A stretch of DNA of 64,000 nucleotides from Chrysoperla carnea (GCF_905475395.1 NC_058341.1:32317501-32381500); one strand, 5' to 3'. Counted from the stretch's first letter, positions 1-12,975 are shown. Notes: generated from the sequence alone by a model not told the origin. Program-made: numbers and translations.

Positions 1-297
1 TTGTATTAAAATTTTTACTTAACATGCAACATTCTTTTTTATTTTCAACAATTTCGCTATTATGAAAATTAATTAAAATGACAATGTATAGTTGTAAAAA
101 TTGAATTTTTACACTCTTAGTATTATTGGATAAAATAACATAAATTGTTTTATTGATCAGTTTGTTATACTTGGGCAATTTTAAATGGGAAATATATTTA
201 GTTTTGTTTGAATGTGTACCATCGTTGTGTGTGTATTTGAAGGTTATGTAAGAAAACTATTAGTCGGATAAAGGAATACATAAAATTGCCATTCTTA

Positions 298-884
298 GGG
301 AGTCCTTAATAACAGTTCCGATTTTGATGATTTTTTTTTTTCAAAATGATTCTTTTTGTATATTAATTTAAAATCAGAAACATTTCAGATGGGGGAAATA
401 ATCTGGAGGAGGAATAGGCAATGTCGCGACTGATATATCGAAGCCCAGCCTGAATTGCTAATGACAGAAGTTTGAAATTTCGAGAAGATATTGATTTTAT
501 ACTGTAGGTGTCACATAAGAAAGGATTTTTCGAAATTCATCCCTGGAACGAGTGAAATACGGGTTGAAAGTTTGTATAAAAATATATAAAAATCGTAATT
601 TTTGAGTTCACTACTTAACCGATTTTAAAAGTTCTTTCACCTATAGAATGCTAAATTATCAGCAAGGAACATTGGCTATATTTAATTTAAAAAAAATGAG
701 GTTCCGCACCAATTAAAAATCCATTAAAAATTGAAACCGTCATTTTTGAGTACGAGTCGCGACATTGCTTATTACCCCTCTAGAATATTTCCCCCATCTG
801 AAATGTTTTCGATTTTAAATAATATACAAAAAGAATCATTTTGAAAAAAAATCATCAAAATTGAAGCTGTTATTGAGGGCTTCC
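298..884. repeat. Foldback element with ~130-bp inverted arms
   Basis: The left arm (298-430) and right arm (756-884) are reverse complements of each other with only scattered mismatches and small indels. Both arms contain the same landmarks in mirror order: AATAACAG, TTTTGATGAT, CAAAATGATTCTTTTTGTAT, CATTTCAGATGGGGGAAATA and, at the inner edge, GCAATGTCGCGAC. The ~325-bp centre shows no coding frame of note. Long arms and no transposase fit a non-autonomous foldback or long-TIR MITE. I could not identify the superfamily, and no clear target duplication is visible at the outer edges. Confidence 0.85.
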
Positions 885-1272
885 GAGTAAAAACATGCAT
901 TGATGCGACTATATAGTATTGTAGTTTTCTTTTGTAATCTTCAAAGCATCAATTCATCGTCTTGTAGTCGTAATCTGACAATAGCTGAATAAAGCTGATA
1001 AATCAACTTATTGTTAAGTTAATATCATGTCCTCTGAGGCTTTTAAATGGAATTGCTTACTATAGTTTCTTGCGAAATGAAAACGAGAAACAATTTATAG
1101 TCGAATTTTCAGAAAAAACGTATATAAGTACATTGGCACCCCCGATTTAATCTTAAACTTGTCTTAAATTCCATCTAAACATCTTAAGTTGTTCCACCAG
1201 GCAGGGACTAAAATGAACTAATTGGTGAATTTTATCTTGTTGAACTAGTTGAACTAGAGAATCAGGTGGCGT
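885..1272. other. No gene seen
   Basis: AT-rich non-coding sequence. Around 1206-1245 there is a short minus-strand match (AATGAACTAATTGGTGAATT) to the middle of the dispersed family found at 29.5, 48.8, 50.4 and 54.5 kb. Nothing else is recognisable. Confidence 0.5.
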
Positions 1273-1562
1273 CAGGGCTAGTTTAAATCATGGGTCCGGA
1301 TGGGCCTAGGACCCGAGTGTTCTGGGCGCCCCCAAAAATCAAATGAAAAAAAAAAATCAGCAAATGGCTGATGGAATAAGCGAGCATGCAATCTTCAATC
1401 GTAGGTCTCCAAAACTACATAAGTCAGGGTGCTTGTAATAACTTCAAAGTAAAATTTACTGTAAAAATCAGATTGACGAAATAATTAAAGAAATTTCTGC
1501 CTTTAGATGGGGCACTTTTGATGTTTGGCACCAGGGCCCCTCATATGTTTAATTCGACCCTG
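1273..1562. mobile_element. hAT-like MITE (~290 bp)
   Basis: The left end reads CAGGGCTAGTTTAAATCATG and the right end, reverse-complemented, reads CAGGGTCGAATTAAACATAT, so the termini are imperfect inverted repeats starting with the CAGGG typical of hAT elements. Subterminal GC-rich blocks (GGGCGCCCCC at ~1324, CCAGGGCCCC at ~1531) stand out from the AT-rich surroundings. The flanking 8-mers GGTGGCGT and GATGCAGT agree at five of eight positions, which suits an old 8-bp target duplication. No transposase is present, so it would have depended on an autonomous partner. Confidence 0.65.
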
Positions 1563-4500
1563 GATGCAGTTCTACTTGGCATAGACTTGCCAAGATCCGA
1601 AATATTTCTTTATACTTCCAATAATCACTTTAATGAAATCCCGTCGCAAGGTAGTCCATAATCGCCATAAGCATAAGATCAATATATATGCAATGTTGAA
1701 GGAAAACTGTTGGCAACATTTTTCAATAAAACGCCCCCGGAAAATAATTTCAACTTAGGACTATCAACTGTAATTATGTAGTACTTGAAAGACAAGGAGC
1801 AAAAATAACTTCTACATTAATGGTTTTGGAACGTCTACAGTAATCGCCCTTTTAACATTAGCGCTAAAAGTAAACCGGTAAAAAAACTTGATCCCACCTA
1901 CAAATAGAAGAGTGAAGACAAAGAGTTCTAAAACTTGGGATACATTTAAGAAAGGCATAATACTTAGTCCTCGAGTTTGTTAAATCTCCGTACTTAGCAA
2001 ATTAGTTCTTAACGCTTAGTGTTAGTAGACATGTGACCCAATTTCCTTATCAATAAAAGAAGTGTTTGGTGTTTAGTTACAACAATTTTTTATAGTTATT
2101 TTTTTATCGTTTTATTTATCTTATTTGCACCATTTTTTATTATTTTGTAAACATGCAGTTCAGTTAACAAGTTAAATTACAGTAAAATGTGTTTATAATT
2201 TCGAAAGAGTAGAATCAACACTCAGCTTCTATGACTAATTGTCGTAATTTTTAAAATAAAATCTTTTTTTTTTTTTGCGTTTACCAGGGCTGCTCCAAAA
2301 TTATCGAAGATATCATTATTGACAATACTTCATAGATGAAAGGCGTGAAAAAAATTGTAAACAGCTACAGATCTTAGTTACGTTTTCACTATACCTATCT
2401 ATGTATTCGAAAACTATAAATGTCTGATAAACTGTTGAAATTCATAGTGTAAATTTTTATTATTTATTCGATAATCTATTGGGAATAATTATTATGCAGT
2501 TGAATTTTATTTATTTAATAAATAAAAAGGTTAATAACTCATATTTATTATAATATTATTTTATAACTCTGACTAAAAACGTCCATAAATATAAAATATG
2601 TAATTTTGAGCCCTGAATTGGTGTAAAGATAAAAATGATCTTACTTGTTTCGTATCTGAACGTGAATCGTCCTAAAAGTATACATCGATGAAGACATTGC
2701 AACGATTTCCTTAATTTCATAAAGTTAGTTTCAAGTATTAATTTCCGATTCCTTAAGAATGGAAAGTGAAATCGTTTTGGCTCTAGGCTATATCGAAATT
2801 GATCTCGATTTTAGACTCTAGTTTCGATAGTTTCTATAACAGTAGTTTGCAAAGTAGAAATGCGGCGTGCATATTTTATAAGAACTGCAAACCATGTCCA
2901 ACAAAGTAGGAGGGAACTCAGTTTATCCAAAAAGCTTAATTCCTGTCGAATGTGAAATTTTTTTCAATTATTTGATGTTGATCTTAGAGTGACCTCGATA
3001 ACAGTGGTGAGTATATTTAAAAAATATGTCTGTTGCAAAAGCCCCTTTTTGCTATGGAGAAAATATTTTATTTAAAATTTGTTTTTTCTCTTAATTTTCA
3101 TTTCCTTAATATTGCCGATGTCCAGCATTGATCCACATTGTAGAATACAGTATCATAAAGACTATATTATTACATAAATTGAAGACCTCACACAGATTTA
3201 GTTTATATATTCCACTACATTGGTTTTTCTTCCTTGTACATACGTATTGTACAGGATAAAGTGTAGTGCCTAGAATTAGAATTTATTTATTGTGTTTTGC
3301 TTAGTTATTTAAAATATACCGCAATGGAAAATGTCTCAGTTTATAGCATTTTTTTGTTGAGAATTAAAGTATCCAACAACTCTCGAAAAAGCTTGGGAAC
3401 CATGGTTCAAGCAAGTGTGTTCCATACTCTTCAAATTTGTGATCAAAATTAACCTAGCTCTAATAGGTTTCAAGAATGTGGGGTCCTGATGTCAGAATTA
3501 AGCACATAAGTAATAGCTAGCGAAAAATTGATATCACAGCTGAAAAGAATGACCCAAAATTATTGGGATTAAAAAAAAATTTCAATAACATCGGATCAAA
3601 TTTGCCTGTGTTATGAAAAAATTTTTTTTTTTAACTTGATGACTTTATGTAAATTAATAAGCGCCTATTACATGATTCTCTTTACAAACTTTTGTTTTAC
3701 GTATAAAACAAACATATTGTTTTGCGCCTCTATTTCGGACCATTGTCGATTTTTTTCTATAGTTAAAAAAAAAATGTGTGTCTTGAACAAACAGAAAGGT
3801 TCAATATATGTTGTACTCCAGGTACAACATCTTATCCTACTATAGACAGACATGTTTATATATCACGAACCAGGAGCATAAACCAATGGATTTGTATTAT
3901 CACTTTCATTATTTTTTTAACAATAAAACTAGGCGTTAGGGAGCTATGAAATAACACATCAGTGTAATGAAATTTCTTTACAAAAACATAAAAGATAAAC
4001 TCTCTCCTCGCTGTTTGTATACTAAGATTTAATATAATACGTAAAAGAATTTTTTTTAAAGCACAATCTACATAATTAATATAATTAACAAATGTGTAAA
4101 ATATGTAATTTACTTAAAAAAATGTTAACGTTTTAGAATTCCGTTACAAAAATTCGGAGAGTGTACCTTTAGCACTATAAATTCAACAATGAATAGAGCG
4201 TATTGGTAAAAGGAGAAGTCAGTTTCTACGAATTCAGAAAAAATAATTTATTTGATGCAAATCATTATCAGTATTTGTTCATAGCTTGGCAAAAGTTTCA
4301 CCTCTTTTCTGCTTCCCCACCCTGGAAACAGAAGATAAAACATGAATATGCAAACACTTAAATGGTATAAGGTTGTTGACAAAGGCTCTTAGGAACTTCC
4401 GTGTTGAATGAAGGCTCTTAGAAGTGTATCAGGCGATATACAACAGAAGTATTTCAACTATGGTTAGTAGGCAACAAAGATATCAAGTATTGCTTTAAGC

Positions 4501-4966
4501 TAGGGTAACAACATTCCCAAAGCTAGCAGCACCAAATTTGATTTTGACTCGGACCTTTTCTGCTCTACTTTCTGCCCTGCTTTTGATTATTTGCCAACCT
4601 AATAATAAGGAAGTAATTTTTAAATAATCGTTATCTTTATACAAAAGTATCTTTCGTTTATTTGTACAAAAAGTTTGAAGAAGTGTTTTTTTTTCGCCAA
4701 GATATCTATTTCATACACGTTATATTTATAAAAATATTTTCGTTAGACTGAACAAATTCAATATACGCTCTAAGTTTAGTAAGAAATAAACATTTTTACG
4801 ATGATGTTATCTTTACCTTTTGATTAGAAAGCTTGGCAATAAATGTCTTTGCTATATATTATGTAATTGAATATATTTGTGTATAAAAACAAAAAATAAA
4901 TTTAGGTTTTGTTGTTCATACTTTCGTAAACTTTGATTTCCTGAAAAATAAAAATCTTAATATAAA
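1563..4966. other. Gene-free AT-rich stretch
   Basis: I see no exon-like open frame, RNA gene or clear repeat pair. The overlapping small frames near 3636-3853 have AT-driven composition and no family resemblance. AAGGCTCTTAG occurs twice about 30 bp apart near 4383-4425. Poly-T and poly-A runs are frequent. Confidence 0.5.
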
Positions 4967-5449
4967 ATACGTTTTATAGGTCAAAATTAATTGACTAGAA
5001 TATGTATAAATGCGTCAACTCAAAGTTACCAGATTCCGGGCCACTCAGGACTAATACAATAGTTTTATAGTTATAGCTTATATAGTTTTATTTACACTTT
5101 TATGCATGGGTGTATACGTCTTTGGTTTGAATATATGGTTTACAATGAAAATTCAATGTTATTTTCTAGCAAATATTATGTTTTTCGTCTCTTATTTTCA
5201 CAATTTCTAATGAAATTTTAATTTGAAATTTACTATATACATAACAACCCTCTTTAATGCCAAAATTATCTACTGGTAGCGCGAGCATCGATCTGATTCT
5301 CCCTAACATCGAGCTGATTCTCAACTACGCACAGAGTCAATAGTACCTTGTCGAATATCAATTTTAATATGGAAATACATTTTATAGGTAAAAATTAATT
5401 GTCTGGAATATGTTTAATTTCGCAAACTTTAGAGTTGAAGTTACTCCGG
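4967..5449. repeat. Local direct duplication (~75-bp units)
   Basis: The segment 4967-5042 and the segment 5371-5449 share an ordered series of words: AATACRTTTTATAGGT, AAAATTAATTG, AGAATATGT or GGAATATGT, and TTCCGGGC or CTCCGGGC. They lie about 400 bp apart in the same orientation. Between them CATCGATCTGATTCTC and CATCGAGCTGATTCTC form a second, shorter direct pair (about 5287-5322). This could be a tandem duplication or the two ends of an old element. Confidence 0.6.
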
Positions 5450-6535
5450 GCATGTGTTTTGTAAATTGAAGATGGCCGCATAAATGATGGATATCTATGA
5501 GTTCAGAACTTTTAGGGAGTCCTGGAAAGCTTTTTATAGTGAAGTTTCTTAATATCTCTCTGTGTCTCAGTCTGCCCAATCGTTTTCTTATAGCTCGCGT
5601 ACTACTCGTCCGATTTAAATAATTCTTTTTTGCCCGAATGTAAGATTATTTGTCATAGATTATTATTGCTAGAGACTTGAGTTTTGTGACCAATAGCCTC
5701 GTTGGATGACAGAGACAAAGATGCAAAAGATATTAAAACCTGTTGACGAAGTTTTAGTGGAAAATGATTAGTCTATTAAATATTTCAACTATTTAAGGCA
5801 CATGAAGATTTGTCTTAACATATTTGCGGTGTAACTTGAACGTACATTTTCTACAACAACACTGCGGTTTTGATCCTTTTATTAACCAATTTTCTCGCTT
5901 TTAATATTGATATTGTTTTCATATATAGATTTTTTAGATATATTTTATTTTATATGTTATTATTATTGTTTTGACCTTTTAAATTAATAGAAAATTTTCA
6001 AAATGTCATAGATAGTAAACTAGAAAATGATATTTATAATAATTTATTACAACTACAAAATATATGTATGCAGTGTGTTTCAAATGCATTTGAATAAAAA
6101 TGTTGCATGAGAAATAAGTTCAAATTAGGACTGTTGATAAAATATCAATATATCGAAATATCGATATAATTATAAAGAAATATCAGTATTTATCACTTGA
6201 AATGTAGGTATCGGTCGATATTTCTTTTAACGAGTTTTTATTTTTCATTTTTTCTTGTAAATGATTTAATACAACATCATCGTAAATTTAAAGTACTGTA
6301 CTTTATTTACACTATATTATGTTTTTCCTCTTTCCATAGTTTAGATTAGGCAAATATTTCAAGGTCATCAAATGCGCTAAAATTTTGGATTCTTATTACG
6401 CATTTTACTCTCATGCTTTCAGAAATAGATGTTAAATGTTTGATTTCTTGTATTAACCATTTTTTAGCTGACTTAGTATTGTATTTTTAAATAAAGCCGA
6501 TATATCGAAATATCACAGACATTGGTTAAAGTATA
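5450..6535. other. Non-coding, with ATATCGA-rich block
   Basis: No gene seen. Between 6136 and 6220 the sequence is dense in ATATCGA and CGATAT words (for example ATATATCGAAATATCGATAT), and the same wording returns at about 6498-6515 (CGATATATCGAAATATC). The two blocks are in direct orientation about 360 bp apart and could bound a degenerate element. Confidence 0.45.
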
Positions 6536-6985
6536 GTTATTATAAAATACCATAAAAAGCACCCCACGTTTTTTTTTGCGATAAAGCGATTTTTTTGAAT
6601 TTAAGATTTTACATTTTAGTTCAACTAGTTACAAGAGCGTGTTTTTTAGTATTTTTAAACTATTATTTATTTTGTGTTATATATTATTTTTAGACTATTA
6701 TTTATTTAACAAATTCAGTAAAAATATGGTGGGAGCGCAAATAAATGTATATATTTCAGATATGAAAATCGATATTCCTGAAAATCCAGATCAGGATAAT
6801 CAAATAAACTTAATATTATTTTCTTAAATTATTGTATTGTCATCGGTCCTTGATAAATAAGTATGCCAAATTTCGAGTTAATTCGAGTTTTGAATTGGGC
6901 CAAAATCATGTTCAAAGTTTCCTTTACATACTAACATACCAACAGACTAACATACGTATGAAGCTAATCAAAGCGTGTTAAAAAT
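6536..6985 (+). repeat. Dispersed repeat family P3, copy 1
   Basis: Pairs with 42007-42310. Shared ordered blocks are TTATAAAATACC(A/T)TAAAAAG, CGATTTTTTT, TTTTAGTTCA(A/G)(C/T)TAGT, AGCGTGTTTTTT, ACTATTATTTATT, TTAAATTATTGTATTGTCATC and AAGCTAATCAAAGCG. Copy 1 carries extra sequence before its last block. It also holds ATGGTGGGAGCGC at 6726, a word that recurs in the Helitron at 30.1 kb. The open frame inside it is not a gene. Confidence 0.65.
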
Positions 6986-7950
6986 ATCAACAGCACTAGC
7001 TCAAATTATTAAAGGCGTGGTCTTAATAATCTCTTTTTCAGTGAGTTTCCCCTCTTTATAATGTCAAAATATGCTCAACGCAATATTTAAAAAAATACCG
7101 AGACATTAATATTAAAATAATTTCGAATGGAATGCTGTCTAAACTCACAAAATTCACATTTTCTCCAGATTCACAGACATTTAAAAAGCAAGAAGTGCTG
7201 AAGAATTTTCATTTACTTGGAAAGAAATGCATAGTCTTTAGGTATTAAAATTAATATTTTCCTTAAATTGCGAACAAAGCGACTATACACGGTAGATATT
7301 TTAATATCCGATCAATTTGCGGTGGCTTTTTTCAGAATTTCCAATCCGCGCTTTTTTCTCAGATACTTTTATTTTCTCGTCAATCTACCAACAATTCACG
7401 TTTTCATTTGCTTGAGCATCACCCCATCGGTAACTTTTCCCACCTTAACTTGGTCGGATTAAAATCTATTTAAAAAAAATTAGACATATTTGCAAGAATT
7501 TTTCGAATTCATTATCAAAATCCGGTAGATTTATTCAACTTAAGCAAAATTTATATTTTCATGAAGTTCGGACATTCAAGATTTTAAAAATTTTAAACAT
7601 TATGATGAAACCATTGTTTAGACGCTTGATCATGCAGTTTGACACATTTAGTACGAAACTTATTTGCTTTTCATATTCATGTATATCTATAAACTTTATA
7701 CAAAAATGATATGGTTGAAAATTTCATTTAACATTATGTCCATTCTAAATCAACCATTTATTTATTATGTATGTGTACTATTCTGCAAATATAGATATAT
7801 AGATATCTAAATTTAGGGTAATATTTGGTAAACGGAATTATAACTGAAACGAAATGTGAAGGGCATCATATCTTGTGTCAAAAATATAAACTGGTCAAGC
7901 ATAAACTATCATGAGCAATGAATTTCATTTTAAAAAAATTAACGAATATT
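6986..7950. other. No gene seen
   Basis: AT-rich sequence without recognisable coding, RNA or repeat structure. The small frame near 7268-7462 shows no family motif and no splice or Kozak support that I trust. Confidence 0.45.
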
Positions 7951-8185
7951 ACTTTTATTAATAATACCCGAGACGATCAATTAGGGTAAGATATGAAGTA
8001 CCTAGAGTCCAGTATCCCATAATCATACAGGACTTAGTATATAGTATTTGTATTGACATGAGGATATTTTATAAGAATACAGGTAGGCTGAAGACTGATT
8101 GTCAATGTGGTTTTATAATAAAAAATTTTTTTAATGTAAAACATTTCTTTTTCCGACTTTTATTTACAAGCTGACTATTGCATAC
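7951..8185 (+). repeat. Dispersed repeat family P1, copy 1
   Basis: Pairs with 39036-39288 in the same orientation. Shared blocks in order are ACTTTTATTAATAA, CAATTAGGGTAAGAT, AAGTACCT or AGTACCTT, GAATACAGG...CTGAAGA, TGATTGTCAATGTGGT or TGGTTGTTAATGTGGT, and TTTACAAGCTGAC. No coding potential. The family is unidentified. Confidence 0.65.
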
Positions 8186-10890
8186 TCAATGTAAACCATA
8201 TTGGCGAGTTGTTAGGTATATCATATTTCAGTTTTCGTCATCTATTGTTTTTCTATGAATTTTGGTTCAAAATTGATTGCATAAGAAATGCAAAATGATT
8301 TTTTGAAATAACATTGATTTATTTTGACATCTTATTATGTACATAAACTTTTCTCTGAATTGCCAATAATTATATTAATTTTTACCTTCATTCACCCGAT
8401 GAACTTCGTTTACCCTACATTATTTGATTAAAACTTTTGATCAGCGATTATTAATCTTTTACCTCCAGATTCAAATTCATTAATAGCTATACATACTATG
8501 CTTGACCTTACTTCATTCGCAAGCTAAACTCAAACTTTACTTCATATTCAACTAAACATGCTTTGGTCTGACTTGGACCTTTGGCACTGGAGCTTTAAAC
8601 TTTTCTAACTCCGAAGTGGGATAATGTTGCTAGTGGAGGACAGAGATTTATATGAGGGAACATAATTGATAGATAAAGACGAATTTTTTATGGGAATTAT
8701 GTCAGGCCGTTTCGGGAATTGAGGAAAAACTGCAAAGAATCTTTTTAATCACAATTAATGAGTCTTGTTTCATTAATTTATTAATTGTATTAGCGAATTT
8801 TCGAAGGAAATGGACCTATTGCTTTTGTACTGATGATGGAATTTAAAAAAAAAATTCTTCAAATGTCTATCGACTCTACCAAATAGATGTCAAAAATGAC
8901 CATCGTTAAAATTGATGTCTATTTATGTATGTATATATACATATGTATCTAACCTACGTTTATGAGTCTGTACCCTCTCTACATCGATAATGAGAAAAAT
9001 CGATAGATAAACAAAGGGTGGAGGGATGCGCAAAGTACAAAATTAAGAATTTTTTCAAAATAAAAAATATTTTTGTATTTTTTGATCAGTTCTAAGCAAA
9101 AAATACTCTATTTTTTCTCTAGGCGCATAGTTATCGAATTAAAAATTATTGAAAAAATAAAAAATGCATTATTCGATTTTAAGAAAAATGTGTAATTTTT
9201 TCAATCTCTGGAGGAAATCATAATTGCTGGACTGGTGTTTCCAGGATTTTCCATTTTCTTGCTATATAATTTTTGGTTACTGTGCCAGAACATCATTATG
9301 AACCCTTCAATCATAAAGCTTTATTATGAACAAATAATTTTTTTAACAATATGACGACAATAATTATGTCCAACAGTATTAATCTATATCTTTTATAATA
9401 TTAACGATTAAGTAAACTACTTTTATACATTATAATAGAGATTTTACAAGTCGATATATAATATTTAATTAAATAAAATTTGAAAAGTTAATAAAAAAAA
9501 TGATATTAGAAGATTAAAATAAAAAAAGTTGTTCGCATGATTTCATTAATAATCAAATAAAACCTATTAAACATTGTTACCTTTATCACTAATTAAATTA
9601 AAAGTGTTTTGATTGTATAAAACAGATAATTAATTTTGTAAGAGTGCGTAATATATAATCACTAAATGTACTTCAGTCTTTCTGCCCTTTAACTTCTGAC
9701 TGTCTTTTTACTGCTTACAATATTTATGTTATTTTACTTTTAAAAGCAAATTGAAAGTACTGCTATCACAATTAAAATTATCTTCGAAGTAAGTTCTTTT
9801 GGAAATTTTTTCGAGGAATAGAATAAGAGGTGATTTGAAATGAAAGGTGAAAATAAAGACATTCAGTTTTCGAAATGATTTAAAATTTCTGAAAATAATT
9901 TGTAAGACATTATTTATCGTTTCCCACCCCTTCCACCAAATTTTTTGTTAAATGAAATGTAGATTTTATGAATTTGAATATAAATTATGTAATATTTTAT
10001 CAATCTCTAGAGTATGGACAGTAACTTAAAAAAAGCCAGAAAAGAAGGTCTGTGTTCAGACAAGAATACTTTAGCCATTCCTTTTCCATATCGTTTGTAT
10101 CACAATAGTTTAAGTTTTTGCTTTTAAGCATACATTTTTCATCACAAAATTTTACCTTAATTTCAAACAGCTATATCTTTGCGAAAAGTTATCGAGTTTT
10201 CAATCGCAATAGCTTTTTTGAAAACTTGCACTTTCTAGTTTTGGAATCTATAGTTTAAAAACTTCAATCATAGTATACCTCATTTTCAAGAAAGATAAAC
10301 AAGCTTTCGAGTGATCTTAATAAATTTTTTGTAAAATAATTTTTAAAATTTTGATATTATTCTAAACTTAACATTTAAATACGTATAAAATTTAGGGATA
10401 ACACCCTTTCAATCCTCGGTGCAAAGCAGCAAGTTGTGATAAAAATTTTTGAGCAATAGATTCCAATACTATAGAAAGTAAAAGCCCTTGCGGCTAGAAA
10501 TTCGATGATTTTCCGTAGAGATACAGCTAAAAAAAATTCGGTTTCGTATATTACAGAGCTCTTAATGAAAACAAGCTTTTACTAAAAGCTTTTACTTAAT
10601 CTCCCGCCTTTGGTACACGATAAATACGCTTCTGCCATACATTCTTTTAAATATAACATTCATAATTCACATTCACCTGTGAAATGATGAATCACTTTGT
10701 AAAGATCGTTTTATAAATAGTTAAGATTTTCCATTTATTGTTAATCATGATAACAGAAAGTCAAGTGTAAAATATTCAAAATGGACAAATAATTAAGCAT
10801 GTTTGTGCGTGACTACGAACAATTTGAACAAATAAAAACAGCATTGAAAGGATAATCTATTTCTATTCTAAGTAAGTTTTATAGTAAAAC
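8186..10890. other. Gene-free AT-rich stretch
   Basis: No exon, RNA gene or clear repeat pair. A short ATGTATGTATATATACATATG run lies near 8925-8948. Composition is dominated by A and T homopolymers. Confidence 0.45.
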
Positions 10891-11330
10891 TAGAGTGATA
10901 CCCACCCGCTTCGCTGGGTTTAATAGGAAAGATTGATAAAGATTGCTCTGACGTATCCCCTTTCTATAACACTCGAAATAATGTTAAGGATTGTTTTACA
11001 CAGGTAAAATATATGTATGGTTTTCTATTTTTTTAAATGTATAATAGTTAATTATTCATTGAGTATATCAGAGAAGATGGCTGTGAAATATTTTATATTG
11101 ACTATTTGTACAGAAATCTGTAATATATGGTAATGTCAAATGACTACTTTTACAGAAATCTGTAATTTATGGTAATGTTAATTAATATATCTTTATAAAT
11201 TATATCTCATGTGTTATTCTGATATATTAGCTATATTGCTGTAAAGTTTCATTAAAAACCATTCGCTTGTTTTAGCATGAAAGCGTAACAAACAAACATA
11301 CTTACTTTTACATTTATAATATATAGGGAT
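10891..11330 (+). repeat. RTE-like dispersed retroelement fragment, copy 1
   Basis: It starts with GATACCCACCCGCTTCGCTGG and ends with GAAAGCGTAACAAACAAAC...TTTACATTTATAATATATAGGG. This start and end are typical of 3' fragments of a LINE class seen throughout insect genomes; assignment to RTE is from memory of such fragments, not a search. The copy at 56297-56689 matches it in order (CTCGAAATAATG or CTCGAAGGG, AGGATTGTTTTACACAG, CTCATGTGTTATTCTGAT, AGTTTCATT). No reverse transcriptase frame is present. Confidence 0.6.
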
Positions 11331-12792
11331 GAAAATAAATATTCAACGACAAGTTTAAATACCGTTGTTGTCTGCTTAATTAATGATATATATCTAATCA
11401 TTTTATTCAAGTACCTCTGCTGTTAGAATCTATTTTTAGAATATTTACTTTAGTTAATAAAAGTTTGTGAAACGAATTAAAATGAAATTGCACGATAGCA
11501 TTTATTTTAAACGAGCTTTCTGGCTTCTTGGTAATTCAAGTACTTAATTATTTATTATTTTAAAAACAACTGAAGTTAAAAATAACTTAAAATTTAAACA
11601 TTTACTATTAAAAAGAATATTTAAACCTCTTCTTGAATAAAAAAATGCTCCGTGTTATTTTATAGTCCAATTATTGGATTCTTATCTTTTTTAATAAGAT
11701 GGGCATCTTACATTTTTTTAGATGTTTGTAGACTTAATAAGATATGCAAGGATTGAATAATACTAGAGATTTCAATAAAACTTTATAAATACATTTTTTG
11801 ATTAACAAAGTTTCCAAAAATCAAAGTTGGCTGAAAAAATGATTAATCATTTTAATCCTTATCAATTGGTTATGCTTTTCAATTGGATATTTCTATATCA
11901 AAAAATCTAGAGAGTGTGATAAAAAACTATCTAAAATATTTAGACAATCTTGTAGTTTATAATAATACCATAAAAATATAAGGTTACCGATGATATAAAA
12001 ACAAAACTTCATCGAAAAACGAAAATCCATCATTTGATGAAGAGAGACAACTATAGTTAGAGTATTGATGATTGAAGAGCGATATCTATATTATCAAATT
12101 TATAATCAGCACTCGCACAAAATATAATTTTGTAGTTTCGTGATATTGTAAAGTTAAAAATCACTCATTACTTGAGTACAGCGCTTGCATTTGGTTTATA
12201 TGTATGTACCATGCAATAAACCAAAACTTTTTTTTACAATACTGCAGGTTTACAATCACCTTAATTTCAATTTACGAAAATCATGCATGTATTCGAAAAC
12301 TATGTAAGCCCAAACGTATTTTGTTTTAAACTTCATGTAAATATTTTGTGGGACAATACTTAATTTGACCCAGTGCAATTCAATGGTCCAATAATAAATT
12401 TATGTTTAGTATTTTCAAGTGTTTTCATGAATTTTACGATAGTTATATTTTATTTGGGTTACATTTAAATTATTTTAATTTTCTTCTTAAACACAAGTCG
12501 AGTTTTCATACTTTTTAAAAGTAATTTCTATATGATTATTTCATTTCTAAAACACTCCCTTGAGAATATCTTATAATTATAAAACATAAACATTTCATTA
12601 CAAGTAAAAATCAACTTTTCATTTAGTTTGGGTTTCAATGACTCAAACTACGGGTAAACAAACTTCCTTCTCTACGATCTCTAATTCCTTACAACCTTGT
12701 TTTTTACGTTAAAAAGCTTTCGTTTGGAGTAAATGTTATAATAAAAGAATCTTATAAAATAAGTAGATAACAAATTTTATTAAAAAATACAT
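11331..12792. other. No gene seen
   Basis: AT-rich filler with no coding or repeat structure that I can support. Confidence 0.45.
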
Positions 12793-12975
12793 TTAAGGGA
12801 CAAGCTTTTATTATACTAAAAAGTAGAAAATAATTTTATCTATGAGTCATTTGTACTCGACTATTTGTAAAAGCTAGAGGCGCTCAATTTAAAATTTCAA
12901 AAATGAATCGGTATGAGTGACTCATAGATAAAATTACTTTCTACTTTTTAGTACAATAAAATCTGTCCCTTAAAA
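12793..12975. mobile_element. Palindromic MITE family A, copy 1 (internally deleted)
   Basis: The termini are TTAAGGGACAAGCTTTTATT at the left and, reverse-complemented, TTAAGGGACAGATTTTATTG at the right. The inverted sequence continues inward through ACTAAAAAGTAG and TTATCTATGAGTCA. Relative to the copies at 25.0 and 37.5 kb, about 70-90 bp of the right inner arm is missing, because TATGAGTGACTC follows directly after GAATCGG. TTAA at each edge suggests a TTAA target, as used by piggyBac-type transposases, but the TTAA could also be part of the terminal repeat. Confidence 0.8.
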
